This document shows positions 16,914 through 24,623 of a stretch of 64,000 nucleotides of DNA, in pieces (position 1 is the first letter of the stretch; every line of letters starts with the position of its first letter). The stretch is from assembly GCA_003979345.1 (NCBI GenBank), contig RYVZ01000014.1:16186-80185 (forward strand), in the 5' to 3' direction. Source of the stretch: Lachnospiraceae bacterium (GTDB taxonomy: Bacteria; Bacillota; Clostridia; Lachnospirales; Lachnospiraceae). The notes beneath the pieces were generated by a model. The model was not told the origin of the DNA, made no database searches, and worked only from the letters and a program-made list of their open reading frames with translations. The position numbers and the translations under genes were made by a program.

Positions 16914-17573
16914 ATGAAACTATCAAATAAGAAGAAACAAGAGCTTGCGGGAGAGATCATAGAGCGGTTAAAAAAGGAATATCCTGACGCTGCGTGCTCC
17001 TTAGACTACGATCAGGCTTGGAAACTGTTAGTCAGCGTGCGGCTTGCGGCACAATGTACGGATGAGCGCGTCAACGTGATCGTGCAGGATCTGTATGCGA
17101 AATTTCCGAATGTGAGCGCGCTCGCCGATGCGCCAGTGGAAGAAATCGAGCGGATCGTCAGACCATGTGGTCTTGGGAATAGTAAGGCGCGAGACATCAG
17201 CGCCTGTATGAAGGTATTGCGCGATACCTATGACGGCAGGGTGCCCGATGATTTCGATAAACTGCTTGCGCTGCCAGGCGTCGGCAGAAAAAGCGCAAAC
17301 CTGATCATGGGCGATGTCTATGGAAAACCGGCAATCGTGACGGACACGCACTGTATCCGGCTTGTCAATCGTATGGGACTGGTGGACGGGATCAAAGAAC
17401 CGAAAAAGGTGGAGATGGAGCTTTGGAAGCTGATTCCGGGTGAAGAGGGCAGCGATTTCTGTCACAGGCTGGTATGGCACGGGAGAGAAGTATGCACCGC
17501 AAGGACCAATCCACATTGCGAACGGTGCTGCTTAAAAGATATCTGTGCGAAAAATGGCGTTAAGGAGAAATAA
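16914..17573 (+). CDS. nth: Endonuclease III (DNA glycosylase/AP lyase)
   Basis: A 219-residue base-excision repair enzyme that removes oxidised pyrimidines and cuts at abasic sites. It has the helix-hairpin-helix with catalytic Lys in LPGVGRKSANLI, the catalytic Asp in VTDTHC and a C-terminal iron-sulfur loop. The cysteine spacing is C-x7-C-x2-C-x5-C, one residue longer in the first loop than the usual x6. I chose ATG 16914 because the upstream 28 codons are the repeat insert and the next in-frame Met begins MKLSNKKKQE. The glycosyltransferase gene starts 6 bp downstream. Confidence 0.95.
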   Translation: MKLSNKKKQELAGEIIERLKKEYPDAACSLDYDQAWKLLVSVRLAAQCTDERVNVIVQDLYAKFPNVSALADAPVEEIERIVRPCGLGNSKARDISACMKVLRDTYDGRVPDDFDKLLALPGVGRKSANLIMGDVYGKPAIVTDTHCIRLVNRMGLVDGIKEPKKVEMELWKLIPGEEGSDFCHRLVWHGREVCTARTNPHCERCCLKDICAKNGVKEK

Positions 17574-17579
17574 AGCGTA

Positions 17580-18914
17580 ATGAGCCGGAAAACGATACTA
17601 TTTATCAGCGTCAATGACCGCTGTTATGCTTCCTACCGTTTTTTTGCCGCCAGACTTGCCGAAGCGGTGGAGAAAAAGGGCGTTCAGGCAGATTGGTGTT
17701 ATCTGCCTGAGGGAAGCGGAAAAGATATGGAATCATGGAATCGGGTATTGCAGGAGGTTTTGGGAAAAACGTATCTTGCGGTAGTCGATTTTAATTCGTT
17801 TCTGCCAAAGCTGCAGGCGGACGGAAAAAACATGATTGATTTATTTGAAGCGCCGTTCTATCATATTGTGCTAGATCATCCGCTCTACCATCATGCGGCG
17901 CTCTCGGCGGAGACGGATCTGCAGCGCATTATCTGTGTGGATGAGCGCCATGCGGCTTATGTGCAGGCAAATTATCCGCGGATTAAGGAAGTGTGGACGC
18001 ATACAATTCCGGGAACGAAGGGGGCGCTTGCGGATACGCCGTTTCAGAAGAGGAAACATGAAATCTTATTTTGCGGCACTTATGAAGACCCGCAACAATA
18101 TTGGGAGTTGATGAAAGAGCTTCCCGTCGGGCTGAAAAAAGAATGCCGCCTGTTAGCAGAACAGATGCTTGCATTTCCTGAACGGACGATGGAGGAACTT
18201 CTTGCCGGGCTGTCGGGAAGTGTTGATTTGGAATTGGCGCGTAAGCAGGGAATTGCATCTTTAGAAACTGTTTTAAGACGGGAAAACGTACCTGTGGAAT
18301 CCCCTCAAAAACGGAAGGATGCATTTGGGGAACCGGCAGGCGGGCAGGGAGAAGTACCCGCAAAATCCATTCGAACCGGCGGTGGTGCAACGCGCTTTGC
18401 GGCGCGGATGCAGGCGAATTTCCTTGCGGACGCTTATGTCAGGAATCTGCGCAGAAAACAGGTTGTGGAAGCGATGGTCAAAGAGAAGCTGCCGCTTGCG
18501 TTATACGGACAGGGCTGGGAGGCGCTCGGAGCAAAAGCGGAAGGGCGTCTCTCATACGAGAATTATGTAAACCAAATCGGCGCATACCGCTTTGCACTTC
18601 ACTGTATGCCGGGATTTGTCTGCGGCGGACATGACCGGATCGGAAATGCCATGAGCAACGGAGCTGTATGCATTTCTGATCGTACGCAGTATACGCGCAG
18701 CCGTTATGAGCAGGGAGAAGCCATTTATATCGGTTATGAGACCGGACAGCCGGACAGCCTTACGGAGCAATGCGGGTATTATCTTTCCCATGCGGAAGAG
18801 GCGGAGGCGATTGCCGATGCGGGACGGAGATTTGCCGAAGGACACGGTACATGGGAGCAGTTTGCGGAGAAACTTGTCGCGCATGCAGAAGGAGAAGTTT
18901 TGGAAGGACATTAG
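17580..18914 (+). CDS. Glycosyltransferase (CgeB-like, GT-B fold)
   Basis: A 444-residue soluble protein. The N-terminal half begins ILFISVNDRCYASYRFFAARLAE and the C-terminal half has LALYGQGWEAL, YRFALHCMPGFVCGGHDRIGNAMSNGA and ISDRTQY, matching the C-terminal Glyco_trans_1_2 block of CgeB-type enzymes. Residues about 235-275 form a low-complexity linker rich in Pro, Gly and Lys. Acceptor and sugar are unknown. It is coupled to nth (6-bp gap), which is likely only transcriptional convenience. Confidence 0.7.
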   Translation: MSRKTILFISVNDRCYASYRFFAARLAEAVEKKGVQADWCYLPEGSGKDMESWNRVLQEVLGKTYLAVVDFNSFLPKLQADGKNMIDLFEAPFYHIVLDHPLYHHAALSAETDLQRIICVDERHAAYVQANYPRIKEVWTHTIPGTKGALADTPFQKRKHEILFCGTYEDPQQYWELMKELPVGLKKECRLLAEQMLAFPERTMEELLAGLSGSVDLELARKQGIASLETVLRRENVPVESPQKRKDAFGEPAGGQGEVPAKSIRTGGGATRFAARMQANFLADAYVRNLRRKQVVEAMVKEKLPLALYGQGWEALGAKAEGRLSYENYVNQIGAYRFALHCMPGFVCGGHDRIGNAMSNGAVCISDRTQYTRSRYEQGEAIYIGYETGQPDSLTEQCGYYLSHAEEAEAIADAGRRFAEGHGTWEQFAEKLVAHAEGEVLEGH

Positions 18915-18975
18915 CAGAAGGCTTATATTTGGAGGATGAATGAAAAGGACTGCCGCTTTTCAAATATTATGTTAC

Positions 18976-19017
18976 TTGACAAAAGGCAATAACACTGTAT
19001 AATACAGTATTGGATAA
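18976..19017 (+). promoter_or_regulatory. Promoter and probable operator of the PadR gene
   Basis: TTGACA (18976-18981), 16 bp, TATAAT (18998-19003). Immediately downstream, GTATT-ggat-AATAC is a perfect inverted repeat over the expected start point. It is well placed for autorepression by the PadR protein. Confidence 0.75.
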
Positions 19018-19037
19018 TACAATTATGGAGGTGAATC

Positions 19038-19574
19038 ATGTCTACGATTGATTTAATCATTTTAGGTTCATTATGCCAAAGTCCTAAAAGCGCGTATGAC
19101 TTACAAAAACAGATTGAATCCCGAAACTTGTCAAGGTGGATAAAAATTGGTTCATTTACAGTTTATAAGAAAGTGGTTCAATACGAAAGCAAAGGATATG
19201 TTGTCAGCGAAACTGTTAGGAATGGCAATATGCCCGAAAAAACAATGTATACAATAACGCCGAAGGGAAAAGAAATTTTTCAAGAATTGATGACGAAATT
19301 TTCTTTGGCTGAAACAAGAGTCTTTTTAGACTTTAATGCAGTTATTGTGAATATGGCCCTGCTTGATGAAAATTCTGCAAATGAGTGTATTACCAATATT
19401 AAAAACAGTATTCAAAACACTAAAATGCAGATCGCAGAACAATTACCCACGCATAAGGATATTCCGTTATTTGGACGGACTATTTTGGAACAACAATTTT
19501 TGATTTTAGAAACACTGGAAAAATGGGAAGAACATTTTGAAAAAGAGTTGGCGAAAGAGAGGGAAGAAAAATGA
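19038..19574 (+). CDS. PadR-family transcriptional regulator
   Basis: A 178-residue regulator with an N-terminal winged helix (LIILGSLCQSPKSAYDLQKQI and KIGSFTVYKKVVQYESKGYV) and a longer C-terminal helical dimerisation region (PadR subfamily with the Vir_act_alpha_C-like tail). GGAGGTG precedes ATG 19038. Its stop overlaps the next gene by four bases (ATGA), so the pair is co-translated and PadR probably controls the membrane protein. Base composition is clearly lower in GC than the core genes around it. Confidence 0.88.
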   Translation: MSTIDLIILGSLCQSPKSAYDLQKQIESRNLSRWIKIGSFTVYKKVVQYESKGYVVSETVRNGNMPEKTMYTITPKGKEIFQELMTKFSLAETRVFLDFNAVIVNMALLDENSANECITNIKNSIQNTKMQIAEQLPTHKDIPLFGRTILEQQFLILETLEKWEEHFEKELAKEREEK

Positions 19575-20056
19575 ATATGATGTATTTCATTTTTTTTAAT
19601 TTGGTGATCTACTTACCGTTTCACTTATTTGAGGAAGCTATTGGTGATTTCCCTAAGTGGATGTATGAGCATAAATGGCTGCCTTATCATATGACGCACG
19701 GACACTGGATGGCGAACAATTTGTTTATTTACTATCCAATGCTTCTTGTATCGTTTTTTCTATTTGTGTTTATCAATCAATTTGTCTGTTTCGGAGTGGC
19801 AATTCTTATATGGGGAATCATAAATTTTGGAGACCATTTTTTCTATACGATCAAAGATAGAAAAATCTCTCCGGGGTTAGTAACTGGAATACTTTTTCTT
19901 GTCAATTCAATTTTTGGACTAAGAAATTATTGTTTGTCAGATTTCTTTTCTATATATCAGTTGATCATAGGAATTTTGATCGGTGGAGTGTTATTTGGTT
20001 TGCCTATGGGATTATGTGTTGTTTTATATAAGTTTTTTGATAAGTATTTCAAATAG
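19571..20056 (+). CDS. HXXEE-domain membrane protein
   Basis: A 161-residue protein with about five membrane segments. HLFEE in the first segment (residues about 16-20) and the later THGHW and NFGDHFF His motifs fit the HXXEE family (PF13787-like), whose function is unknown. It is translationally coupled to PadR. A low-GC gene, probably acquired together with PadR. Confidence 0.7.
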   Translation: MNMMYFIFFNLVIYLPFHLFEEAIGDFPKWMYEHKWLPYHMTHGHWMANNLFIYYPMLLVSFFLFVFINQFVCFGVAILIWGIINFGDHFFYTIKDRKISPGLVTGILFLVNSIFGLRNYCLSDFFSIYQLIIGILIGGVLFGLPMGLCVVLYKFFDKYFK

Positions 20057-20151
20057 ATATATTGATAAAGCTGGAAGCGATAGATGTTGGCCGAGTTGGT
20101 ATATGTGTAGAGAGGGCGGTCTTAGGATTTTCCTTTGTTAGATTTAGCACC

Positions 20152-20180
20152 TTGACAGAAAAGGTTCCATATAGTACTAT
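20152..20180 (+). promoter_or_regulatory. Sigma-A promoter of the MarR/flavin reductase operon
   Basis: TTGACA (20152-20157), 17-bp spacer, TACTAT (20175-20180). The leader that follows has AAAAGGA-gacg-TCCTTTT (about 20189-20206, then T-rich) and CCGCTTC/GAAGCGG, so some attenuation is possible. GTGATATCAC at 20267-20276 is a 10-bp palindrome at the start codon. Confidence 0.7.
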
Positions 20181-20266
20181 TAAACATGAAAAGGAGACGT
20201 CCTTTTTTACGCTGTACAGCAAAACTGCCGCTTCTATCCTTGCGAAGCGGTGTGGCAGGGAAAGGT

Positions 20267-20743
20267 GTGATATCACTGGAAACACGGGCAGGTTTTTTGA
20301 TCTCTCAAATTAAACAGGTTCAAGGGAGAGTTTTTGACCGGCTTTTGCAGACATGTGGCGTGGATGAATTTAATGGACCACAAGGGAATATTCTTTATGT
20401 GTTATGGAGAAGCGAGGGCATTCCCATTGTGGAACTTGCACAAAAGACAGGACTGGCAAAAAATACACTGACTGCAATGCTTTGCAGAATGGAAGAAAAT
20501 GGCTTGATCTGTCGGGAAATTTCGGCTTTTGACCGGCGTCAAAGCATAATTAGCCTGACGCCCAAAGCACGTGCATTGGAGGAACGTTACGATCAAGTCT
20601 CCAGGCAAATGAATCGCCTGTTTTTTAAGGATTTTGAAAAGGCAGAGATCAAGGAATTAGAACAGTATCTTGACCGCATCGTTTCCAACTTGGAGCGGGC
20701 GGAACAAGCATTAAAAAAAGGAAAGGATGTACATGATGGCTAA
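20267..20743 (+). CDS. MarR-family transcriptional regulator
   Basis: About 158 residues. The winged helix includes IPIVELAQKTGLAKNTLTAMLCRMEENGLI and the wing motif DRRQSIISLT, both typical of MarR. The open frame reaches back to 20186, but those first 27 codons are Arg-rich leader sequence; I prefer GTG 20267 with AGGGA five bases upstream. It overlaps the flavin reductase start by a few bases, so it probably senses a redox-active or phenolic compound and represses that gene. Confidence 0.85.
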   Translation: MISLETRAGFLISQIKQVQGRVFDRLLQTCGVDEFNGPQGNILYVLWRSEGIPIVELAQKTGLAKNTLTAMLCRMEENGLICREISAFDRRQSIISLTPKARALEERYDQVSRQMNRLFFKDFEKAEIKELEQYLDRIVSNLERAEQALKKGKDVHDG

Positions 20744-21332
20744 GGTAAAAACTGAGATTGGTAATGATTATTGTCCGCAAGCGTTATTTCTTTATGGTAC
20801 AAAACAGGAAGACGGGCAGCCTCATTTTGGTCTTTTCTGTTGGCTTGGATATTATCATTCTTCAGAGGGACTTGGGGTAATGGCTTGCATAGGTGAGGAA
20901 AAACAGACCAAGGATCTGATACGAAAAAACGGTGTGTTTTCAGCGAACCTCGTATCTGAACAGATGCTGCCTTTGGCAGATTATTACGGTTGTATCTGTG
21001 GCAGGACTACACCTGATAAGATGAAGCGCCTGCCTGCCGTAGAGTGGGGACAGGTGTTAGATGTACCAACCGTTGCGGAAAGCCCTGTCAGCTTTGAACT
21101 GGAAGTGAAAAAAGAGATCCCTATGGGAGACGGTTCAGATATTTTTCTCTGTTTGATCCGTAATGTAACCCAGGATGAACAACTGTTGGATACGACGATC
21201 CCCTTTACGGAAAGATTGATGCAGGCTGCTCCGGTATTAGCCCCAGGCGACGAAACCTACTCTTCCGTTGATGGAAGATACCTCGGAAAATGGGGAGAAC
21301 CTATGAAAAATATAGCTGATATCAAAGAATAG
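20733..21332 (+). CDS. Flavin reductase-like FMN-binding protein
   Basis: A 199-residue protein resembling the flavin reductase/DIM6-NTAB group: FGLFCWLGYYHSS near residue 30, MACIGEEKQTKDLIRKNGVFSANLVSE in the middle, and VAESPVSFELEV further on. It would bind FMN and reduce flavin or a small substrate with NAD(P)H. Two adjacent ATGs (20733, 20736) are well spaced from AAGGAAAGG; ATG 20727 is too close. The start overlaps the end of the MarR gene. Confidence 0.75.
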   Translation: MMAKVKTEIGNDYCPQALFLYGTKQEDGQPHFGLFCWLGYYHSSEGLGVMACIGEEKQTKDLIRKNGVFSANLVSEQMLPLADYYGCICGRTTPDKMKRLPAVEWGQVLDVPTVAESPVSFELEVKKEIPMGDGSDIFLCLIRNVTQDEQLLDTTIPFTERLMQAAPVLAPGDETYSSVDGRYLGKWGEPMKNIADIKE

Positions 21333-21391
21333 CCGTATCATACAAATGCATTTTGGAAGAACAGGCTGCAAAGATATTGGAATCATTTGGT

Positions 21392-21410
21392 CCCCCCGAA
21401 TAGGGGGGAT
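21392..21410. terminator. GC-rich hairpin after the flavin reductase gene
   Basis: TCCCCCC (21392-21398), loop GAATA, GGGGGGA (21404-21410), followed by TTATTAAAATAATC, itself a small stem. It is probably the transcription end of the MarR operon, although the T-tract is short. The stretch before it, 21330-21390, reads in one frame like the tail of a lost gene (EEQAAKILESFGPPE then stop). Confidence 0.5.
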
Positions 21411-21490
21411 TATTAAAATAATCGTTTACTTGGACACTATTCAGATGATATTTCGCCACTGTTGTTTGAAGTGCGGGAGAGGGTGATCGT

Positions 21491-21793
21491 ATGTTTGAAG
21501 AAATATCATTCCCTGAACATGAATATGAGTCGGTTCAAGATTATTTGAATCGACTGGGGTATTGTTATACCACGAGGGTATATAAAGAAATCGGGAAATA
21601 TAAAGTTGGGGAATTCTATACTGCCCCATGGGGTGATGTATTGAAAATAGACGAAGTGAAAACATACTGGAAAGTATCAGACCGCCCCTTTTATGACGAA
21701 ATGAGCGATGACGAAAAGTTGGAAATCCGTCAATATTCTGAAGATATGGGATTGCCATATGAATTTATAAAGTTTTCTAAAAGTGCAGTATGA
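21491..21793 (+). CDS. Small ASCH/PUA-like protein (hypothetical)
   Basis: 100 residues, acidic, no signal peptide. The centre, TRVYKEIGKYKVGEFYTAPWGDVLKIDEV, has the beta pattern of ASCH/PUA-type folds (Arg after a short loop, then K.G....G....V), and the C-terminal helix is charged. ATG 21491 follows GGGAGAGGGTGATC. It belongs to the low-GC patch. The fold suggestion is tentative and no function is claimed. Confidence 0.55.
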   Translation: MFEEISFPEHEYESVQDYLNRLGYCYTTRVYKEIGKYKVGEFYTAPWGDVLKIDEVKTYWKVSDRPFYDEMSDDEKLEIRQYSEDMGLPYEFIKFSKSAV

Positions 21794-21845
21794 TCATATT
21801 TCAGCAGTGGGAAACCGAGAATGTCATCGGTCATGAGGTGACGGC

Positions 21846-22379
21846 ATGGATATAGAGATAAATATGGATATAGAGACATCAAGAATGTATATCAGAAATT
21901 TTAAGGAAAGCGATATCAATGATCTCTATGAGATATTGGGAGACAGCGAAACGATGAAAGACTGCGAGCCCGCCTATACATTTGAGAAGACACAGCAATT
22001 TCTAAAAGAATTTTGCGTTGACAAAAAGGCTGCATTTGCAGCGGTTCTGAAACGATCTCAAAAGGTAGCCGGCTATATTCTTTTCAAACCGTGGGAGGAC
22101 GGTGTTTATGAAATCGGCTGGATATTTCACAAAGGCTATTGGCGAAGCGGTTATGCTTATGAATCCTGCTCGGCGGTAATCCGATATGGGTTTCAGCATT
22201 TGGGGGTACATAAAGTAGTCGCAGAGACAATAGACGGCGTAAAGTCCGTTGGTCTGATGGAGAAGCTTGGCATGAAGCGTGAGGGCATACAAAGAAGTCA
22301 GACAAAAGACAGTGAGGGGAATTGGGCGGACTTATATCTGTACGGTCTGCTTCAGGACGAGTTTCTATTTTTTTCATAG
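21846..22379 (+). CDS. GNAT-family N-acetyltransferase (RimJ/RimL-like)
   Basis: 177 residues with the GNAT order: SRMYIRNFKESDINDLYEIL at the N-terminus, VAGYILFKPWED beta strands, the acetyl-CoA region EIGWIFHKGYWRSGYAYESCS and the closing GLMEKLGMKREG. It should acetylate a protein N-terminus or small amine. GAGGTGA precedes ATG 21846; a second Met at residue 7 is possible. The MATE gene starts 15 bp downstream, so the two may share an mRNA and a detoxification role. Confidence 0.87.
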   Translation: MDIEINMDIETSRMYIRNFKESDINDLYEILGDSETMKDCEPAYTFEKTQQFLKEFCVDKKAAFAAVLKRSQKVAGYILFKPWEDGVYEIGWIFHKGYWRSGYAYESCSAVIRYGFQHLGVHKVVAETIDGVKSVGLMEKLGMKREGIQRSQTKDSEGNWADLYLYGLLQDEFLFFS

Positions 22380-22394
22380 TAAGCGGGAAAGAAG

Positions 22395-23963
22395 ATGAGT
22401 AGAATGGAAGAGCAGGAGATCCGGTCTGAGCATAAGAGCCGGGATGAGGGAAAGAGCCCGGACAGCCATAATGAAAGCGGTACACGGGAACAATCAGACA
22501 GGGGGCGGACAGGCAGGGAATCCGAAGACGGGAAGCAGACAGGAAGGGGACCGGAGAACACGGAACGGGCAGGCGGCAAAAGGAAGCATGGAAACAGACC
22601 GCGCAGCCATGAGATCGATATGGTACACGGACCGCTGTTTGGGAAACTGTTGCTTTTTGCACTGCCGCTCATGCTCTCCGGTATTTTGCAGCTTTTGTTC
22701 AATGCGGCGGATATCATTGTCGTCGGCAAATTTGCGGGGGATGAGTCGCTCGCGGCAGTCGGTTCGACCGGCTCTCTCATTAACCTGTTGACGAATCTTT
22801 TTATCGGGATGTCGGTCGGCGCCAATGTTGTGGCGGCTCAGTTTTACGGTTCGGGTCAGCGGGATAAGATCTCCGATACGATCCATACAAGCGTATTCTT
22901 AAGCCTGATCTGCGGCGCAGCTATGTCGCTGATCGGGATCCTGCTGTCCGGGCAGATGCTTGTCTGGATGTCTTCGCCCGATGATGTGATCGGGCTGGCT
23001 TCGATCTATCTGAGGATTTATTTTTTGGGGATGCCTGCGGTCATGGTCTACAACTTCGGCAGTGCGATCCTTCGCGCGGCGGGAGATACGAGAAGACCTC
23101 TGTATTTTCTGATTTTTGCGGGCGTCATCAATGTGATACTGAATCTTGTATTTGTGATCGGTTTTGGGCTGGGCGTTGTGGGCGTTGCGGCGGCGACAGT
23201 TATTTCACAGGTGATCTCGGCGGCGCTTGTGCTTTGGTGCATGATGCGGGATGAGGAGCTGCACTTTTCATTAAGGGAACTGCATTGTTCAGGAGAAATC
23301 CTGAAGCGTATCGTGCGTATCGGTATTCCGGCGGGGATACAGGGAACTGTGTTTTCCTTATCTAACGTCGTTATTCAGTCTGCGATCAATTCATTCGGAA
23401 AGATCGTCGTGGCAGGAAATGCGGCGGCTGCCAATATCGAGGGCTTTGTCTATGTTGCGATGAACGCCATGTATCAGACGGCTCTGACATTCATCGGACA
23501 GAATTACGGTGCGGGTGAGAAAAAAAGAATTCTGCGTGTGTTGTTTTATTGTCAGGGGATCGTGATCGTAGTCGGAACGCTGCTCGGAAATGCGGCGGTA
23601 TTCTTTGGAAGGGAACTGCTTTCCATCTATTCGGATACGAAAGCAGTCATAGAGAATGGGCTGATACGAATGCAGTATATCTGCCGGTTTTATGCGCTCT
23701 GCGGGGTGATGGACGTGATGGTAGGGGCACTGCGCGGCATCGGATATTCCATCATGCCGATGATCGTGTCCTTAGTCGGCGCATGTGGTCTCAGGCTGTT
23801 GTGGATCGCCACGATCTTTAAGATGAACCGTACCATGGGGACGCTTTACATGTCGTATATCGTAACATGGACGATCACGGCGGTGGTGCATATCATTTGT
23901 TTTGCGGCGGCGTACCGGCGAAGTTACAAAACCCGTGCGCTTCACACGGCGAATCAGGTCTGA
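22395..23963 (+). CDS. MATE-family multidrug efflux transporter with long charged N-terminus
   Basis: A 522-residue transporter with 12 predicted membrane segments. The conserved MATE start, GPLFGKLLLFALPLMLSGILQ, and the QLLFNAADIIVVGKFAG segment appear only after about 75 residues of Arg/Glu/Gly/Ser-rich, disordered sequence. Ordinary MATE pumps start near that motif. It exports cationic drugs or metabolites using Na+ or H+. AAGAAG lies just before ATG 22395 and is a weak ribosome site; no good alternative Met lies between it and the motif except MVHGPLFG at residue 76. Confidence 0.9.
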   Translation: MSRMEEQEIRSEHKSRDEGKSPDSHNESGTREQSDRGRTGRESEDGKQTGRGPENTERAGGKRKHGNRPRSHEIDMVHGPLFGKLLLFALPLMLSGILQLLFNAADIIVVGKFAGDESLAAVGSTGSLINLLTNLFIGMSVGANVVAAQFYGSGQRDKISDTIHTSVFLSLICGAAMSLIGILLSGQMLVWMSSPDDVIGLASIYLRIYFLGMPAVMVYNFGSAILRAAGDTRRPLYFLIFAGVINVILNLVFVIGFGLGVVGVAAATVISQVISAALVLWCMMRDEELHFSLRELHCSGEILKRIVRIGIPAGIQGTVFSLSNVVIQSAINSFGKIVVAGNAAAANIEGFVYVAMNAMYQTALTFIGQNYGAGEKKRILRVLFYCQGIVIVVGTLLGNAAVFFGRELLSIYSDTKAVIENGLIRMQYICRFYALCGVMDVMVGALRGIGYSIMPMIVSLVGACGLRLLWIATIFKMNRTMGTLYMSYIVTWTITAVVHIICFAAAYRRSYKTRALHTANQV

Positions 23964-24029
23964 ATCATTTGAGTCGTTGAAACTGGATGCATTATGATTG
24001 GTGCCGATGTCTTCTGCATCTACATTCGA

Positions 24030-24623
24030 TCAGTCGAAACCGCTGTCCGTCCGATCAATGTCGGCGGGCGGGTCAGGGGAAAGCGGTTCTTCCAAATCGT
24101 CTTCGACCGGTTTCCATGCCTGTCCGAATTTAACATCCTTAAATAAAGAGGCAAGCCCTGTTATCTGCTTTAATCTGAGAATTTCGTCTTTATCCATGCC
24201 AAGATGCTTTGAGATCCAGGCATCGCTTCTGCCGAGTTCATGCAGCTCCTTTACGATATTGCTCATCAGATCGACATCATGGGAACCGCGCGCACGATTG
24301 TGGCGGACCGTACTTGCCATACGTCCGGCGAAAGGCTTGTCAATGACGGACACCGGCATCATGCCGTGTTCGCGCTCGTAAATGTCAGGATATTCCTTCA
24401 TGACACGCCAGCGGTGGAAACCGTCGACGATCGCATACAGATCTTTTTGTTTGGAATAGTAGCAGACGATGGGCATGGTATAGCCATCCTCTTTGATACT
24501 GTCATAGAGCAGTTTCATCTCGGGGGGCGCCATATTGTTCGGGTTGTAAGTGTTGGGGATGATCTTTTCAAACGGTACGGCGATGACGCCGTATACCGGG
24601 CTTTTGTAATTAGATTCCGTCAT
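24030..24623 (-). CDS. ParB-like nuclease-domain protein, IbrB-type
   Basis: 197 residues. The N-terminal ParB/Srx-type domain has PFEKIIPNTYNPNNM, LYDSIKEDGYTMPIVC and the phosphate-binding DGFHRWRV (residues 67-74), followed by RHNRARGSHD and a helical domain (LGRSDAWISKHLGMDKDEIL) like a ParB helix-turn-helix. The C-terminus is acidic and Pro-rich. It overlaps the DUF3440 gene by 14 bp, so the two are co-translated. In E. coli the homologous pair IbrA/IbrB activates prophage eib genes; the biochemical role is unsolved. It converges on the MATE gene. Confidence 0.82.
   Translation of the reverse strand: MTESNYKSPVYGVIAVPFEKIIPNTYNPNNMAPPEMKLLYDSIKEDGYTMPIVCYYSKQKDLYAIVDGFHRWRVMKEYPDIYEREHGMMPVSVIDKPFAGRMASTVRHNRARGSHDVDLMSNIVKELHELGRSDAWISKHLGMDKDEILRLKQITGLASLFKDVKFGQAWKPVEDDLEEPLSPDPPADIDRTDSGFD

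Noticed and set aside
20186..20266. N-terminal extension of MarR (MKRRRPFLRC...)
   Set aside because: Arg-rich leader sequence over the predicted start point; MarR homology begins after it.
20062..20313. 83-codon frame before the MarR gene
   Set aside because: It covers the MarR promoter and leader and shows no recognisable domain.
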